From an uncultured Thermoanaerobaculia bacterium (GTDB lineage: Bacteria; Acidobacteriota; Thermoanaerobaculia; Multivoradales; Multivoraceae), in the NCBI GenBank assembly GCA_951813015.1, contig CATOTG010000008.1, positions 310,001-374,000 of the forward strand: a DNA stretch of 64,000 nucleotides, read 5' to 3'. Shown piece after piece: positions 18,321 through 26,359 of the stretch; the stretch's first letter is position 1; the number at the start of each line of letters is the position of its first letter. The translations under genes were made by a program, and so were the position numbers. The notes beneath the pieces were generated by a model. That model was not told the DNA's origin, ran no database searches, and worked only from the letters and a program-made list of their open reading frames with translations.

Positions 18321-19465
18321 CTCGCGTGCCAGTGGCCCCGGAGATGCTCCGCTGGGCTTGCGAGCGTTCCGGTCGCGACCTGGAGGAACTTGCGCACCGT
18401 GTGCCGCAGATCCATGCCTGGGTTCGGGGAGAGAGACAGCCGACCTTCAAGCAGTTGGAGAAACTGGCTACGGCTACGCGGACCCCGTTCGGCTTTCTGT
18501 TTTTGGCCGAGCCGCCGGAGGAGCGTCTTCCGGTTCCCGATTTTCGCACCGTGGGGGGTGCTTTTCAGGTGAGACCGAGCCCCGATCTGCTGGACACGGT
18601 GCACGGCATGCAACGGCGCCAGGAGTGGCTCCGGGAGTGCTTGATCGATAGCGGCGTGGAACCGCTGTCGTTCGCAGGAAGCGCCCGGCTGACGGATGTT
18701 CCGGCATCCGTTGGTCGCGAGATGCGGCGAGCGCTCGGTCTCGATGATGGTTGGGCGACGGGAGTGAGCACCTGGCAGGACGCCGTGAGGGACCTTCGAC
18801 GGGCCATCGAGCAGGTCGGCGTGATGGCGGTCATCAATGGGGTAGTCGGGAACAACACGAGCCGGAAGCTGAGCGTGGAGGAGTTCCGGGGCTTCGCGCT
18901 TTCGGATCGTTACGCACCGTTGATCTTCGTGAACGGCGCTGACGCCAAGTCGGCGCAGATGTTCACGCTCGCCCACGAGCTGGCCCACGTCTGGCTTGGC
19001 GCGGAGGGCCTCTCCGGCTTCGAGTCGCTTCTCCCCGGCGGCTCTGCCGTGGAGGACTGGTGCAACGCGGCCGCGGCTGAACTCCTCGTTCCCGTGGAGG
19101 AACTGAAAGCGCGCTGGCAGGAGGTGAAGAGGGGGCCGCAGCCGTTCGAGACGCTCGCCCGGGCCTTCAAGGTGAGTCCGGTCGTTGCCGCCCGCCGGGC
19201 CCTGGACCTGAGCCTTGTTGACCGCGACGCGTTTCGCGACTTCTACACGGGGTACGTCAAACGCGACCGTGCGGGTGGCCCGAGCTCCATCGGCGGCAAC
19301 TTCTACAACAACCAGAACACCCGCGTCGGCGAGCTGTTCGCGTCCCACGTGCTGCGTGCGGCCATGGAGGGTCGCATCGGATTCAAGGAGGCCTACGACC
19401 TGACTGGCCTGCGCGGAGGAACCTTCCGGAAGTACGCGAGGCGGCTGGGCGTGAACCTCCCATGA
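18317..19465 (+). CDS. XRE-type HTH / ImmA-IrrE family metallopeptidase
   Basis: A 382-residue protein. The N-terminal helix-turn-helix (about residues 1-65, with HAWVRGERQPTFKQLEKLA) is followed by an ImmA/IrrE-type zinc peptidase. Its HExxH motif is HELAH at residues 220-224, in FTLAHELAHVWLG, with a downstream CNAAAAELLVP that supplies the usual third-ligand region. Such proteins typically cleave a partner repressor or act as the antitoxin-like half of two-gene modules. ATGA at 18317 overlaps the hsdS stop, and a second ATGA (19462-19465) couples it to the DUF4411 gene. This suggests that it belongs to the restriction operon, with a regulatory or abortive-infection-like role. That role is an inference. 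Confidence 0.88.
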   Translation: MTRVPVAPEMLRWACERSGRDLEELAHRVPQIHAWVRGERQPTFKQLEKLATATRTPFGFLFLAEPPEERLPVPDFRTVGGAFQVRPSPDLLDTVHGMQRRQEWLRECLIDSGVEPLSFAGSARLTDVPASVGREMRRALGLDDGWATGVSTWQDAVRDLRRAIEQVGVMAVINGVVGNNTSRKLSVEEFRGFALSDRYAPLIFVNGADAKSAQMFTLAHELAHVWLGAEGLSGFESLLPGGSAVEDWCNAAAAELLVPVEELKARWQEVKRGPQPFETLARAFKVSPVVAARRALDLSLVDRDAFRDFYTGYVKRDRAGGPSSIGGNFYNNQNTRVGELFASHVLRAAMEGRIGFKEAYDLTGLRGGTFRKYARRLGVNLP

Positions 19466-20025
19466 CGAACGGCACGACCTACCTCATCGACTCGGACGTC
19501 TTCATCACGGCGAAAAACCTGTACTACGCGTTTGATCTGTGCCCTGGGTTCTGGAAGAGCGTGCTGCACCAACACCGAGAAGGCCGGGTCTTCAGCATCG
19601 ACAGGGTTCGCAGCGAACTCCTCGCGGGTCAGCGGGCGGACCATCTCGTCCGGTGGGTGAGGGAGATCGCCTCGGAAGGTGGTTTTTTGAAAGTCGGGGT
19701 TAGGATCGGACAGGATGGCAGAGCGGAGAATCCTCCCGAGACGGGTGGAGCGTGTGGTGAACGAGGCGCTCGACCGGCAGGCGGCTGTGGGTCTGATCGG
19801 GCCTCGGCAGGTTGGCAAGACGACTCTGGCATGGCGGATCGCCGAGAGCCGGAACGCCGTCTATCTCGACCTGGAGTCCAGCGCCGACCGGATCAAGCTC
19901 GGCGACCCGAACCTGTTCCTCGGCGAGTACGAGGACCGGCTCGTGGTGCTCGACGAGATTCACCGGGCGCCGGAGCTCTTCCGGGACCTTCGCGGGCTCA
20001 TCGACCGGGGAAGACGGCGGGGTAG
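19462..20025 (+). pseudogene. truncated DUF4411 (PIN-like) gene
   Basis: The first 75 or so codons match the DUF4411 family of PIN-like putative ribonucleases, which often accompany ImmA-type proteins. LIDSDVFITAKN, FDLCPGFWKS and VFSIDRV are family-like. DUF4411 proteins are usually about 160 residues. Here similarity stops near 19690 (GGFLKV). The frame then continues only as an Arg/Gly/Pro-rich shadow of the next gene to a stop at 20025. The ATPase gene starts at 19715, close to that break. I infer a recombination or deletion junction at about 19690-19715 that removed the C-terminal half, including acidic residues a PIN-like nuclease would need. ATG 19462 overlaps the preceding TGA. Confidence 0.72.
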
Positions 20026-20929
20026 ACGCCACGGCCGCTTCCTGATTCTTGGATCGGCGAGTATCGATCTGCTCCGGCAGTCCGGCGAGAGTCTCGCCGG
20101 GAGGATCGAGTACGTCGAGCTCGGACCGGTGGATGTCCTGGAGATCGCGGGCGAGGCCCCGCCGCAGAACTCGCTGTGGTTGCGCGGAGGCCTCCCGGAC
20201 AGCCTCCTTGCCGCCAGTGACGCCCAGAGCCTGGCGCTGCGGCAGAGCTTCGTGCGTACCTGCCTGCATCGGGACGTGTTCGATCTGACCGGGCGGCGCG
20301 TGCCGGCGGAGACGCTGGAACGCCTGTGGACGATGCTCGCGCACGGCCAGGGGACCGTGCTGAATGCGTCGAAACTGGCGGCGAGCCTGGCGGTCAGCGC
20401 GCCGACCGTGTCGACCTGGGTCGATCTTCTGGTGGATCTCATGCTGGTGCGGCGGCTGCCGCCGGTTCGGGCGAACGTCGCCAAGCGGCTGGTCAAGTCG
20501 CCCAGGGTCTACATCAGGGACAGCGGCCTGGTGCATGCCCTGCTCGGCATCGCGGACTACAACGCTCTGGCCGGCCACCCGGTCACGGGCGCGAGCTGGG
20601 AGGGCTTCGTCGTGGAGAACCTGCTTGGCGCGGCGCCGCAGGGTACCCGGGCGGGGTTCTACCGTGCCCGTTCCGGCGCCGAGATCGACCTGGTTCTCGA
20701 ACTGCCCGGTGAGGAGCGGTGGGCGATCGAGATCAAGCGCGCGTTGGCGCCGCGGCCCAGTCGGGGCCTGCACCACGCGCGGGAGGACCTGAAGCCGCGC
20801 CGGACGTACATCGTTGGCGGCGGCACGGAGCGCTACCCGGTCGCGAGCGGAGTCGAGGTGATCGGTCTGGCCGAGTTGAGCGGTCTCCTCGCTGACCGGA
20901 GGTGTTCAGGTCACCTGATTTCGACGTAG
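19715..20929 (+). CDS. AAA ATPase with DUF4143 C-terminal domain
   Basis: A 404-residue ATP-binding protein of the AAA_14/DUF4143 type. Walker A is GPRQVGKTT near residues 29-37. Walker B is LVVLDEIHR near residues 76-84. A sensor-like ILGSAS follows. The C-terminal DUF4143 part carries RDSGLVHALLGI, WEGFVVENLL and a restriction-nuclease-like EIDLVLELPGEERWAIEIK segment. Members are widespread in genomic islands and their role is not settled. Its ATG follows directly on the broken DUF4411 gene. The 3' end overlaps the oppositely oriented HhH gene by 19 bases. Confidence 0.88.
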   Translation: MAERRILPRRVERVVNEALDRQAAVGLIGPRQVGKTTLAWRIAESRNAVYLDLESSADRIKLGDPNLFLGEYEDRLVVLDEIHRAPELFRDLRGLIDRGRRRGRRHGRFLILGSASIDLLRQSGESLAGRIEYVELGPVDVLEIAGEAPPQNSLWLRGGLPDSLLAASDAQSLALRQSFVRTCLHRDVFDLTGRRVPAETLERLWTMLAHGQGTVLNASKLAASLAVSAPTVSTWVDLLVDLMLVRRLPPVRANVAKRLVKSPRVYIRDSGLVHALLGIADYNALAGHPVTGASWEGFVVENLLGAAPQGTRAGFYRARSGAEIDLVLELPGEERWAIEIKRALAPRPSRGLHHAREDLKPRRTYIVGGGTERYPVASGVEVIGLAELSGLLADRRCSGHLIST

Positions 20930-21543
20930 CGGGCGAGCCGTTCGACCTCGTCGTCGTCGACGTACTTGCCGATTTCGCGGCGGAACCGGGCCATCGCCTC
21001 GTAGGGCCGGTACTCCTCGAACTCGTGCCGCATCCGGCGGCCGACGCCGGGGATGCTCAGGATGTCCTCGCCGGAGGCCGTGTTCAGGTCGATGCGGACG
21101 TACACGTACTGCGCCAGACGCGCCACTTCGTCGTCGTCGACGTACTTGCCGATTTCCCGGTGGAATTGGGCCAGCGCCGTGTAGGGGCGGTACTCCTCGA
21201 ACTCGTGGGTCATCCGCCGGCCCACGCCCGGGATGAGGCCGATTTCCTCGGAGGTCGCATCGTTCAGGTCGATGGGGACCCACATCGCGCCGTAGACCGC
21301 GTCGAGCCCATCCTCCGCGACGTGAGCCGAGACCACGGCGTGGAGGTCCGCCGCGCGCAGGAAGGGACGGCCCTCGAGGATCGCGGCGACCGCTTCCTCG
21401 ACCAGGCCGTCGACCGCGCCGAGTTCTTCCTCGCCGGCGAGGTTGGGGTTGAGGAGGCCGTCGTTGGCGCCCACCTGGGCGGCGGCAGGCAGGCCAGCCA
21501 GAAACAGAACTGTTGTAGTCCACATCAGGGCCGAGCGCTTCAT
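20911..21543 (-). CDS. secreted protein with two helix-hairpin-helix (ComEA-like) repeats
   Basis: A 210-residue exported protein with signal peptide MKRSALMWTTTVLFLAGLPAAAQ. Two tandem units of about 57 residues follow. Each has a helix-hairpin-helix core (IPGVGRRM, preceded by DLNDATSEEI or DLNTASGEDI) and the tail HEFEEYRPY ... REIGKYVDDDEV. The HhH core resembles the DNA-binding unit of ComEA, so a periplasmic DNA-binding role is possible, but no other competence gene is nearby. The duplicated tail is unusual. The start at 21543 is preceded by AGGAGG at 11 bases. The gene lies 85 bases after a small membrane protein on the same strand and overlaps the ATPase gene tail to tail. Confidence 0.8.
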   Translation of the reverse strand: MKRSALMWTTTVLFLAGLPAAAQVGANDGLLNPNLAGEEELGAVDGLVEEAVAAILEGRPFLRAADLHAVVSAHVAEDGLDAVYGAMWVPIDLNDATSEEIGLIPGVGRRMTHEFEEYRPYTALAQFHREIGKYVDDDEVARLAQYVYVRIDLNTASGEDILSIPGVGRRMRHEFEEYRPYEAMARFRREIGKYVDDDEVERLARYVEIR

Positions 21544-21628
21544 TCGGGATTCTTCCTCCTGTTGCTTTCTGCTGGCGGCGCCGCGCCGCAGGGTCCGCCG
21601 CGCCGCCGGTTTCTGGCCTGGCCGCGGC

Positions 21629-22045
21629 TCACCGGGCCGCCGGGTGCTGGCGGCAGACGAGTATACCGAGCAGGCCAAGCGAGATCATCGCCCCCGGCGC
21701 CAGCGAGGGCATCGCGCCGCCGAGACTCTCGAGGAAGAGTTCAAGTCCGCCGGAGTCCGGGTGGAGTTCCAGTTCGAACTCCACGTTCGACCGAAAGTGG
21801 AAGTACACGCCGAGCAGGCCGGCCGGAATCCACGCCGTCGCCAGCGCGCGGAAGGTCCGCACCGCCGCGACCTCCGGACGCGCGGCCAACCACGAACCGG
21901 CCATGGCGCCGCCCGCCAGAAGCACGAGGGGAATCCACTGCCTGAACTCTTCATCGTGATCCAGCAGGTACAGCTCGGCCAGCAGACCGACGGCCCCGAA
22001 GAGCAGGATGTACAGCAGGTAGCGCCGCCAGCTCTCGACGTTCAT
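21629..22045 (-). CDS. small integral membrane protein, unknown function
   Basis: A 138-residue protein with about four hydrophobic segments: YLLYILLFGAVGLLAELYLL, IPLVLLAGGAMAGSWLAA, ALATAWIPAGLLGVYFHF and PGAMISLGLLGILVC. A negatively charged loop sits between the third and fourth. I do not recognise the family. It lies 127 bases downstream of the PQQ dehydrogenase and just upstream of the secreted HhH gene on the same strand, so it may be co-transcribed with either. Assigned as a real gene because of the membrane-protein pattern, the ATG start and the absence of a better frame. Confidence 0.65.
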   Translation of the reverse strand: MNVESWRRYLLYILLFGAVGLLAELYLLDHDEEFRQWIPLVLLAGGAMAGSWLAARPEVAAVRTFRALATAWIPAGLLGVYFHFRSNVEFELELHPDSGGLELFLESLGGAMPSLAPGAMISLGLLGILVCRQHPAAR

Positions 22046-22172
22046 TCCGTTCCCGACAGTACAGGACGACCACCACGCAAACCGGGCCGTTTCGCAGGGG
22101 TCGAAGATCCGCCGGGAGAAAAGGCGTTGCGGCCGGTGGCCGTGACCAGAGCGGCCTGGAATCTGGTCGACC

Positions 22173-24137
22173 CTACTCGTCTTCGGCTTGGGTCGGCAGG
22201 GCCAGGACGACGAGTTCAGGCGGCGTGCCGCCGCCGCCGGCGCCGAACCTGCCGCCGCCGGTGGCGACGGCGAGGTACTGCCGGCCGGCGTGTTCGTAAC
22301 TGATCACGTTCGAGTTCGGTGTCTCCGGCAACTCGATGCCGCCCAGGTAGTCGCCGGTCGACTTGTCGTAGACGCTGATCTCGGGCGGTACGTCGGGTTC
22401 TCTCGCCGCTGTGACGAAGAGCAGCGCAGGCGTGACCAGCGGCGCCGCGGTGTGGTTCGCGTGGCCGAGCCGGCCGAGTTTCAGGTGGCGGATGGCCGGA
22501 TGGTTCACCGGCCCTACGCCATGCGGGACCATCCACAGGTGCTCGCCGGTGTGCAGGTCAATCGCCGTGATCCGCCCGTACGGCGGTTTCACCAGGGGCA
22601 GCCCCCGAGGCCCTTCGACCGTCGCGTACCAGCGGTCGGGCACGAAGTTCAGGTCGGATCGGTTCGGGTCGGGCTCGATCAGGGAGACGCTGGCGGCTCG
22701 GGTGTGGGAGAAGACGTAGATGACGCCGGTCTCCGGGTCGACGGCGGCGCCCGTCCAGTTCGCGCCGCCGCCGTCGGCCGGCAACTGGATCGTCGGCTTG
22801 CCGGATCCTTCGATCCGCGGCGGCGTGTACAGGGGCACGAGGTCGTAGTCGGCTGCGATCTCGAGCGCCTCGGCGCGGAGTTCGGGGGTCCAGTCGATCA
22901 GGTCGTCCTCGGTGATGCCCTGGCGGTCGAACGGAGCGGGCCGGGTGGGGAAGGGTTGGGTCGGCGCCGCGCGTTCGCCCGGCACGTCGCTCGGCGGCAC
23001 TTCGCGCTCTTCGATCTCCCACACCGGCTTGCCGGTCGTCCGGTCGAAGACGAAGGCGAAGGCCTGCTTCGTGACCTGGACGACTCCGCGCACGGACTCG
23101 CCGTCGACGGTCGCCTCGAACAGGTTCGGCGCGGTCGGCGGGTCGTAGTCCCACAGGCCGTGGTGGACGAACTGGTAGTGCCACTCGCGTTCGCCGGTCT
23201 CGCAGTCGACCGCGACGATGCTCTCGGCGTACAGGTTGTCGCCGAGACGGTGGCCGCCGTAGAGGTCGTTCGTCGGCGTGCCGATGGGCAGATAGGCGGT
23301 TCCCGCTTCCTCGTCGACCGCGATCATCGACCAGACGTTCGTGTTGCCGCTGTAGCGCCAGGACTCGTCCTCCCAGGTCTCGACGCCGAGTTCGTCCTCC
23401 TGGGGGATCGTGTGAAAGACCCAGGCGAGATCGCCGGTCGGAATGTCGTAGGCGCGGACGAAGCCGGGCGGGGCCTCCTTGTGGGTGGCGAAGTCGGCGA
23501 CGATCGAGCCGACGATCACCGTGTTGCCGCAGATCGCGGGCGGCGAACTGTGGGTCGTCAGACGCTCCATCACCTTGCGCCCGAGGTGGGGCGTCATCTC
23601 GACCGCGCCGCCATCCCCGAAGACGGGGTCCGGTTCGCCGGTCGCGGCGTCGAGCGACACGAGCCGCCGATCGTGCGTGGGCATGAGCACCCGTTCCCGT
23701 TCGCCGTCCGTCCAGTAGGCCACGCCGCGGTGATGGAAGCCCAGGTTCGCGGGTCGGCCGGCCCGCCAGCTTTCCGGGTCGTAAGTCCAGAGCGTTTCGC
23801 CGGTCCCGGCATCGATCGCGGCGACCTGGCTGAGGGACGTGGAGACGAAGATCCGGCCACCGACCTCGAGCGGAATCGCCTTGAACTGACCGCGCCGCAC
23901 GGTGCTCGGGACCTCGGTGTCGGCGGCGACGGAGCGCCAGCGCCAGACGACTTCGACCTCCTGGAAGTTGTCGCGGTCGATCTGGTCGAGCGCCGAGTAC
24001 TTGCTGTTGCCGGGATCGCCGCCGAAGACGGGCCAGTCGCCGGAGGCGCCCGCCTGGCCCGCGAGCGGCGAGCTCGCGAGGGCCGCTGCGAGCGCAAGAC
24101 CGGCCGCGGCGAGGCGTGACCTGGAACGCCCGGTCAG
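22173..24137 (-). CDS. PQQ-dependent dehydrogenase (periplasmic quinoprotein)
   Basis: A beta-propeller quinoprotein of about 654 residues that oxidises an alcohol or sugar in the periplasm and passes electrons to a carrier. Family signs are the N-terminal WPVFGGDPGNSKYSALDQI, propeller-type repeats such as IDAGTGETLWTYD and VDCETGEREWHYQ, and the HHGLWDYDPP motif of glucose/alcohol-dehydrogenase-like quinoproteins. There is no haem c motif. A signal peptide (LAAAGLALAAALASSPLAGQA) lies at the N-terminus. There is no ATG, GTG or TTG between the upstream gene's last codons and the signal. The likely start is CTG 24137, overlapping the preceding TGA as CTGA. A frame open to ATG 24587 runs wholly inside the upstream membrane gene and is rejected. 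Substrate unknown. Confidence 0.85.
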   Translation of the reverse strand: MTGRSRSRLAAAGLALAAALASSPLAGQAGASGDWPVFGGDPGNSKYSALDQIDRDNFQEVEVVWRWRSVAADTEVPSTVRRGQFKAIPLEVGGRIFVSTSLSQVAAIDAGTGETLWTYDPESWRAGRPANLGFHHRGVAYWTDGERERVLMPTHDRRLVSLDAATGEPDPVFGDGGAVEMTPHLGRKVMERLTTHSSPPAICGNTVIVGSIVADFATHKEAPPGFVRAYDIPTGDLAWVFHTIPQEDELGVETWEDESWRYSGNTNVWSMIAVDEEAGTAYLPIGTPTNDLYGGHRLGDNLYAESIVAVDCETGEREWHYQFVHHGLWDYDPPTAPNLFEATVDGESVRGVVQVTKQAFAFVFDRTTGKPVWEIEEREVPPSDVPGERAAPTQPFPTRPAPFDRQGITEDDLIDWTPELRAEALEIAADYDLVPLYTPPRIEGSGKPTIQLPADGGGANWTGAAVDPETGVIYVFSHTRAASVSLIEPDPNRSDLNFVPDRWYATVEGPRGLPLVKPPYGRITAIDLHTGEHLWMVPHGVGPVNHPAIRHLKLGRLGHANHTAAPLVTPALLFVTAAREPDVPPEISVYDKSTGDYLGGIELPETPNSNVISYEHAGRQYLAVATGGGRFGAGGGGTPPELVVLALPTQAEDE

Positions 24138-24607
24138 GACAAGAGACCGATCAGGCGTGCCCAGACCGAGACGCTGGTCCAGATGCCGATGGACAGCACG
24201 CCGACCACCTTGGGCCAGTGCCCCAGCGTTCCCTCTTCTGCGAACGCGACGCGGCGGCGGATGGTGAAGGTGAAGACGAGGCCGATCACGATGATCTGCA
24301 TCTTCCACCAGAAGAACGGGCTGTAGTACTGCTTGAGCGCCGTGGACAGGACCTGGGGCGCGCCGGTGACGAACAGGGCGACGAAGCTCCAGATCATCCA
24401 GCGGTCCAGCTCGCGCGCGAGGCGGGCGGTGGACGTCTTGATCAGGCCGCGGCCGAGCAGCCGCATGTCGACCACCAGGACGGCGCCGGCGAACGCCACC
24501 AGAGCGAGCAGGTGCATGCACTGGATGATCGGCGACGCCCAGGTCTCTTCCAGCATCCAGGCGCTGAAGGACAGACCCTGCATCCACTCGAAAAAGGACT
24601 GCGTCAC
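24134..24607 (-). CDS. DUF6644-like small membrane protein, copy B
   Basis: A 157-residue protein with about four membrane helices, paralogous to the gene just upstream. Both share a pattern of a conserved His followed by an aromatic/aliphatic helix and DMRLLG (here CMHLLALVAFAG ... DMRLLGRG). Both also share a later YY-x-FFW-x-KM segment. Histidines in membrane helices beside a cytochrome and a quinoprotein suggest haem b or quinone contact, but that is inference. I believe it belongs with the family called DUF6644. The start is GTG 24607, with GGAGG about eight bases before it. The stop overlaps the CTG proposed for the dehydrogenase. Confidence 0.75.
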   Translation of the reverse strand: MTQSFFEWMQGLSFSAWMLEETWASPIIQCMHLLALVAFAGAVLVVDMRLLGRGLIKTSTARLARELDRWMIWSFVALFVTGAPQVLSTALKQYYSPFFWWKMQIIVIGLVFTFTIRRRVAFAEEGTLGHWPKVVGVLSIGIWTSVSVWARLIGLLS

Positions 24608-24629
24608 CGATCCATCCTCCGCGGTCGGC

Positions 24630-25154
24630 TCAGGCGCCGATGTTCAGGTTGTTCCACCACTCGGGCATCAGGCCGGCGTAGGCCATCATGCGGCCGGTGA
24701 CCACGACACCTGCCCACAGCACCAGCGAAACGACGCCGGCGAGCCGGGCGCTCATCGGGATCTCGCGTCCCTGGTCCCACGCCTGGACCGACTTGTAGGT
24801 CGCGTAGTGGAACCAGAGCATGTTGAACCCGGCGACCGCCATCAGCGCCATCTTGGCCCAGAAGTAGAAGTTGTCGTAGTAGCGCATCGGCTGGCTGTAG
24901 AGCAGCAGTCCGCCGGTGATCAGGTTGATGCCGTAGCCGGTCAGCGCCCACGGGAAGAGCCGGGTCGGGATGTTGGACACCGGCACCTTCCTGAGCGTCA
25001 ACCCGACCAGCCGCATGTCCCAGAAGGCGATCAGGCCGGCAAACAGGCACATGCTGACGACGTGGGTCGTCAGCAGGGTGGGGTAGGCGTTCAGCGATTC
25101 CCGCAGCGCGATGCTGCTGGGAAGGGCGTCGACCCACTCGAAGGCGCTACGCAT
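24630..25154 (-). CDS. DUF6644-like small membrane protein, copy A
   Basis: A 174-residue integral membrane protein with about four helices, paralogue of the next gene downstream. Shared features are THVVSMCLFAG, DMRLVGLTL, LITGGLLLYSQPMRYY, then FYFWAKM and a C-terminal helix VVTGRMMAYAG. It lies between the cytochrome c gene (41 bases upstream) and copy B (22 bases downstream). The four genes cytochrome, A, B and dehydrogenase therefore form one tight operon. A and B may pair as a heterodimer that takes electrons from the quinoprotein or cytochrome into the quinone pool. No catalytic motif is recognised. Confidence 0.75.
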   Translation of the reverse strand: MRSAFEWVDALPSSIALRESLNAYPTLLTTHVVSMCLFAGLIAFWDMRLVGLTLRKVPVSNIPTRLFPWALTGYGINLITGGLLLYSQPMRYYDNFYFWAKMALMAVAGFNMLWFHYATYKSVQAWDQGREIPMSARLAGVVSLVLWAGVVVTGRMMAYAGLMPEWWNNLNIGA

Positions 25155-25195
25155 GGTCAGGAAGTCGACTCAGCCCGGCCGGGGCCGGCGCCGTC

Positions 25196-25729
25196 CTACC
25201 TGCGGCAGCGATCCTGGTACTTCCGGTAGACCGCGTGGCAATCCTCGCAGGCGCCGGCCAGTTGATTCGTCAGATCGCTTACCTTCTCCTGATCTTCCTC
25301 GTGCGCCGCGGCATGGATCTGCCTGGCGACATCGGTCAACTGCTTCGCCCACTTCTGGTAGTCCTCGTTGGCGACCGGCGCGTCCTTGCCGTTCTCGCAC
25401 TTGCGCTCGGCGTTCATGATCAGCGGCTCGACCTCGGCCAGCGCCAGCGCCGCCTGCTGCGGCACCTGCCAGCCGGTGTAGATGCCGGAGAACAGGGACG
25501 AGGCGGAGCGATCGTCCTCGCTGCCGGCTTCGGGCGGGGCGCCCGGATCCGTCGTCTGGACGTCGAACAGGAAGTTCGAGTTCGGGAACAGAATGGCGCG
25601 CATCAACTCGGCCAGGTTGCCGACCGGTTCCTCGTGCTCGGAGGCGGCGACGGGCGTCGCGGCGACTGTCGTGCAGGCGGCGAGAAACACTGCCGCGGCC
25701 AGAATCGGCGCCAGTTTGCTCAAGCGCAT
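25196..25729 (-). CDS. monohaem cytochrome c, lipoprotein
   Basis: A 177-residue secreted cytochrome. The N-terminus MRLSKLAPILAAAVFLAAC is a lipoprotein signal with the cysteine at residue 19. A single haem site, CEDCH, lies at residues 161-165 near the C-terminus, with no later Met beyond the haem. This C-terminal haem on a helical protein resembles the cytochrome c'/c556 architecture, whose haem is often five-coordinate or His/Met liganded from the N-terminal helix. The start has AAGGAGA seven bases upstream. It is first in the quinoprotein operon and is the likely electron acceptor of the dehydrogenase. Confidence 0.85.
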   Translation of the reverse strand: MRLSKLAPILAAAVFLAACTTVAATPVAASEHEEPVGNLAELMRAILFPNSNFLFDVQTTDPGAPPEAGSEDDRSASSLFSGIYTGWQVPQQAALALAEVEPLIMNAERKCENGKDAPVANEDYQKWAKQLTDVARQIHAAAHEEDQEKVSDLTNQLAGACEDCHAVYRKYQDRCRR

Positions 25730-25804
25730 TTGCGGATCTCCTTCCCTGTAAGAGGGAACAGCGTTGTTGAGGTGGTTCGCGGGCTTGCGAGCAGGGAGTG
25801 TAAC

Positions 25805-26335
25805 TTAGTCGTTCGAGGTGTCGTCGGGCGAAGCTGAGGTGAGGTCGGCCCGAGTCGTGGTCGCGATCAGCCACTGCATTTCGAGGCCGGCCGTGCGATG
25901 GACCGAGAACTCGGCGACCCGCGGATCACCCGCGATGCGCAGGAACTCCGCGCGCGAGGGGTATTCGACCAGGGCGATCGAGTGGAAGCGTTCCTCGGTG
26001 TCTCCGATCACCATCGAGTCGACCCGGCCGGACCAGATCACGCGGGCGCCCTGGGAGGTGATCCACTCGACCATCCGGGCGCCGTACCTTCCGTAGGCCT
26101 CCTCGCCGGAAAGGCCTTCGTCGGGAGCGTCGGCCCCGTCCTTGAACCGGAGCAGGTTGACCATGACGACCGGCGCGTCGGCCGGGCCCTTGAGGAGTTC
26201 TTCGATCTGTTCGGGCTCGGGGCTGATCTGCGCCATGGCGGGGCTCCCGGCGGCGAGGGCCGCCACGGTTAAGAAGGCGATGCAGGTTGCGACGGAGGTT
26301 GCGATCGAGGGTGGAGCGGAGAGCTTGCGGTTCAT
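25805..26335 (-). CDS. exported DUF1330-like protein
   Basis: A 176-residue protein with a signal peptide (to about SPAMAQ) and a ferredoxin-like alpha/beta domain of the DUF1330 kind. APVVMVNLLRFK, EAYGRYGARM, ARVIWSGRVDSMVIGD, FHSIALVEYPSRAEFLRIAGDP and the C-terminal GLEMQWLIAT follow that family's order. Members are small proteins of uncertain function, often cytoplasmic, so the leader here is unusual. ATG 26335 is preceded by AAGGA and is the last of three tandem copies of the same translation-start region. Two 16-codon mini-ORFs precede it. It is probably transcribed with the DUF418 gene upstream. Confidence 0.68.
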   Translation of the reverse strand: MNRKLSAPPSIATSVATCIAFLTVAALAAGSPAMAQISPEPEQIEELLKGPADAPVVMVNLLRFKDGADAPDEGLSGEEAYGRYGARMVEWITSQGARVIWSGRVDSMVIGDTEERFHSIALVEYPSRAEFLRIAGDPRVAEFSVHRTAGLEMQWLIATTTRADLTSASPDDTSND

Positions 26336-26359
26336 GGGAGGTTCCTTTCGGGTGGGACT

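Noticed and set aside
22188..24119. 643-codon plus-strand ORF opposite the PQQ dehydrogenase
   Set aside because: High-GC antisense shadow with Arg/Val/Gly/Asp-rich composition and no motif, while the minus strand has clear quinoprotein motifs.
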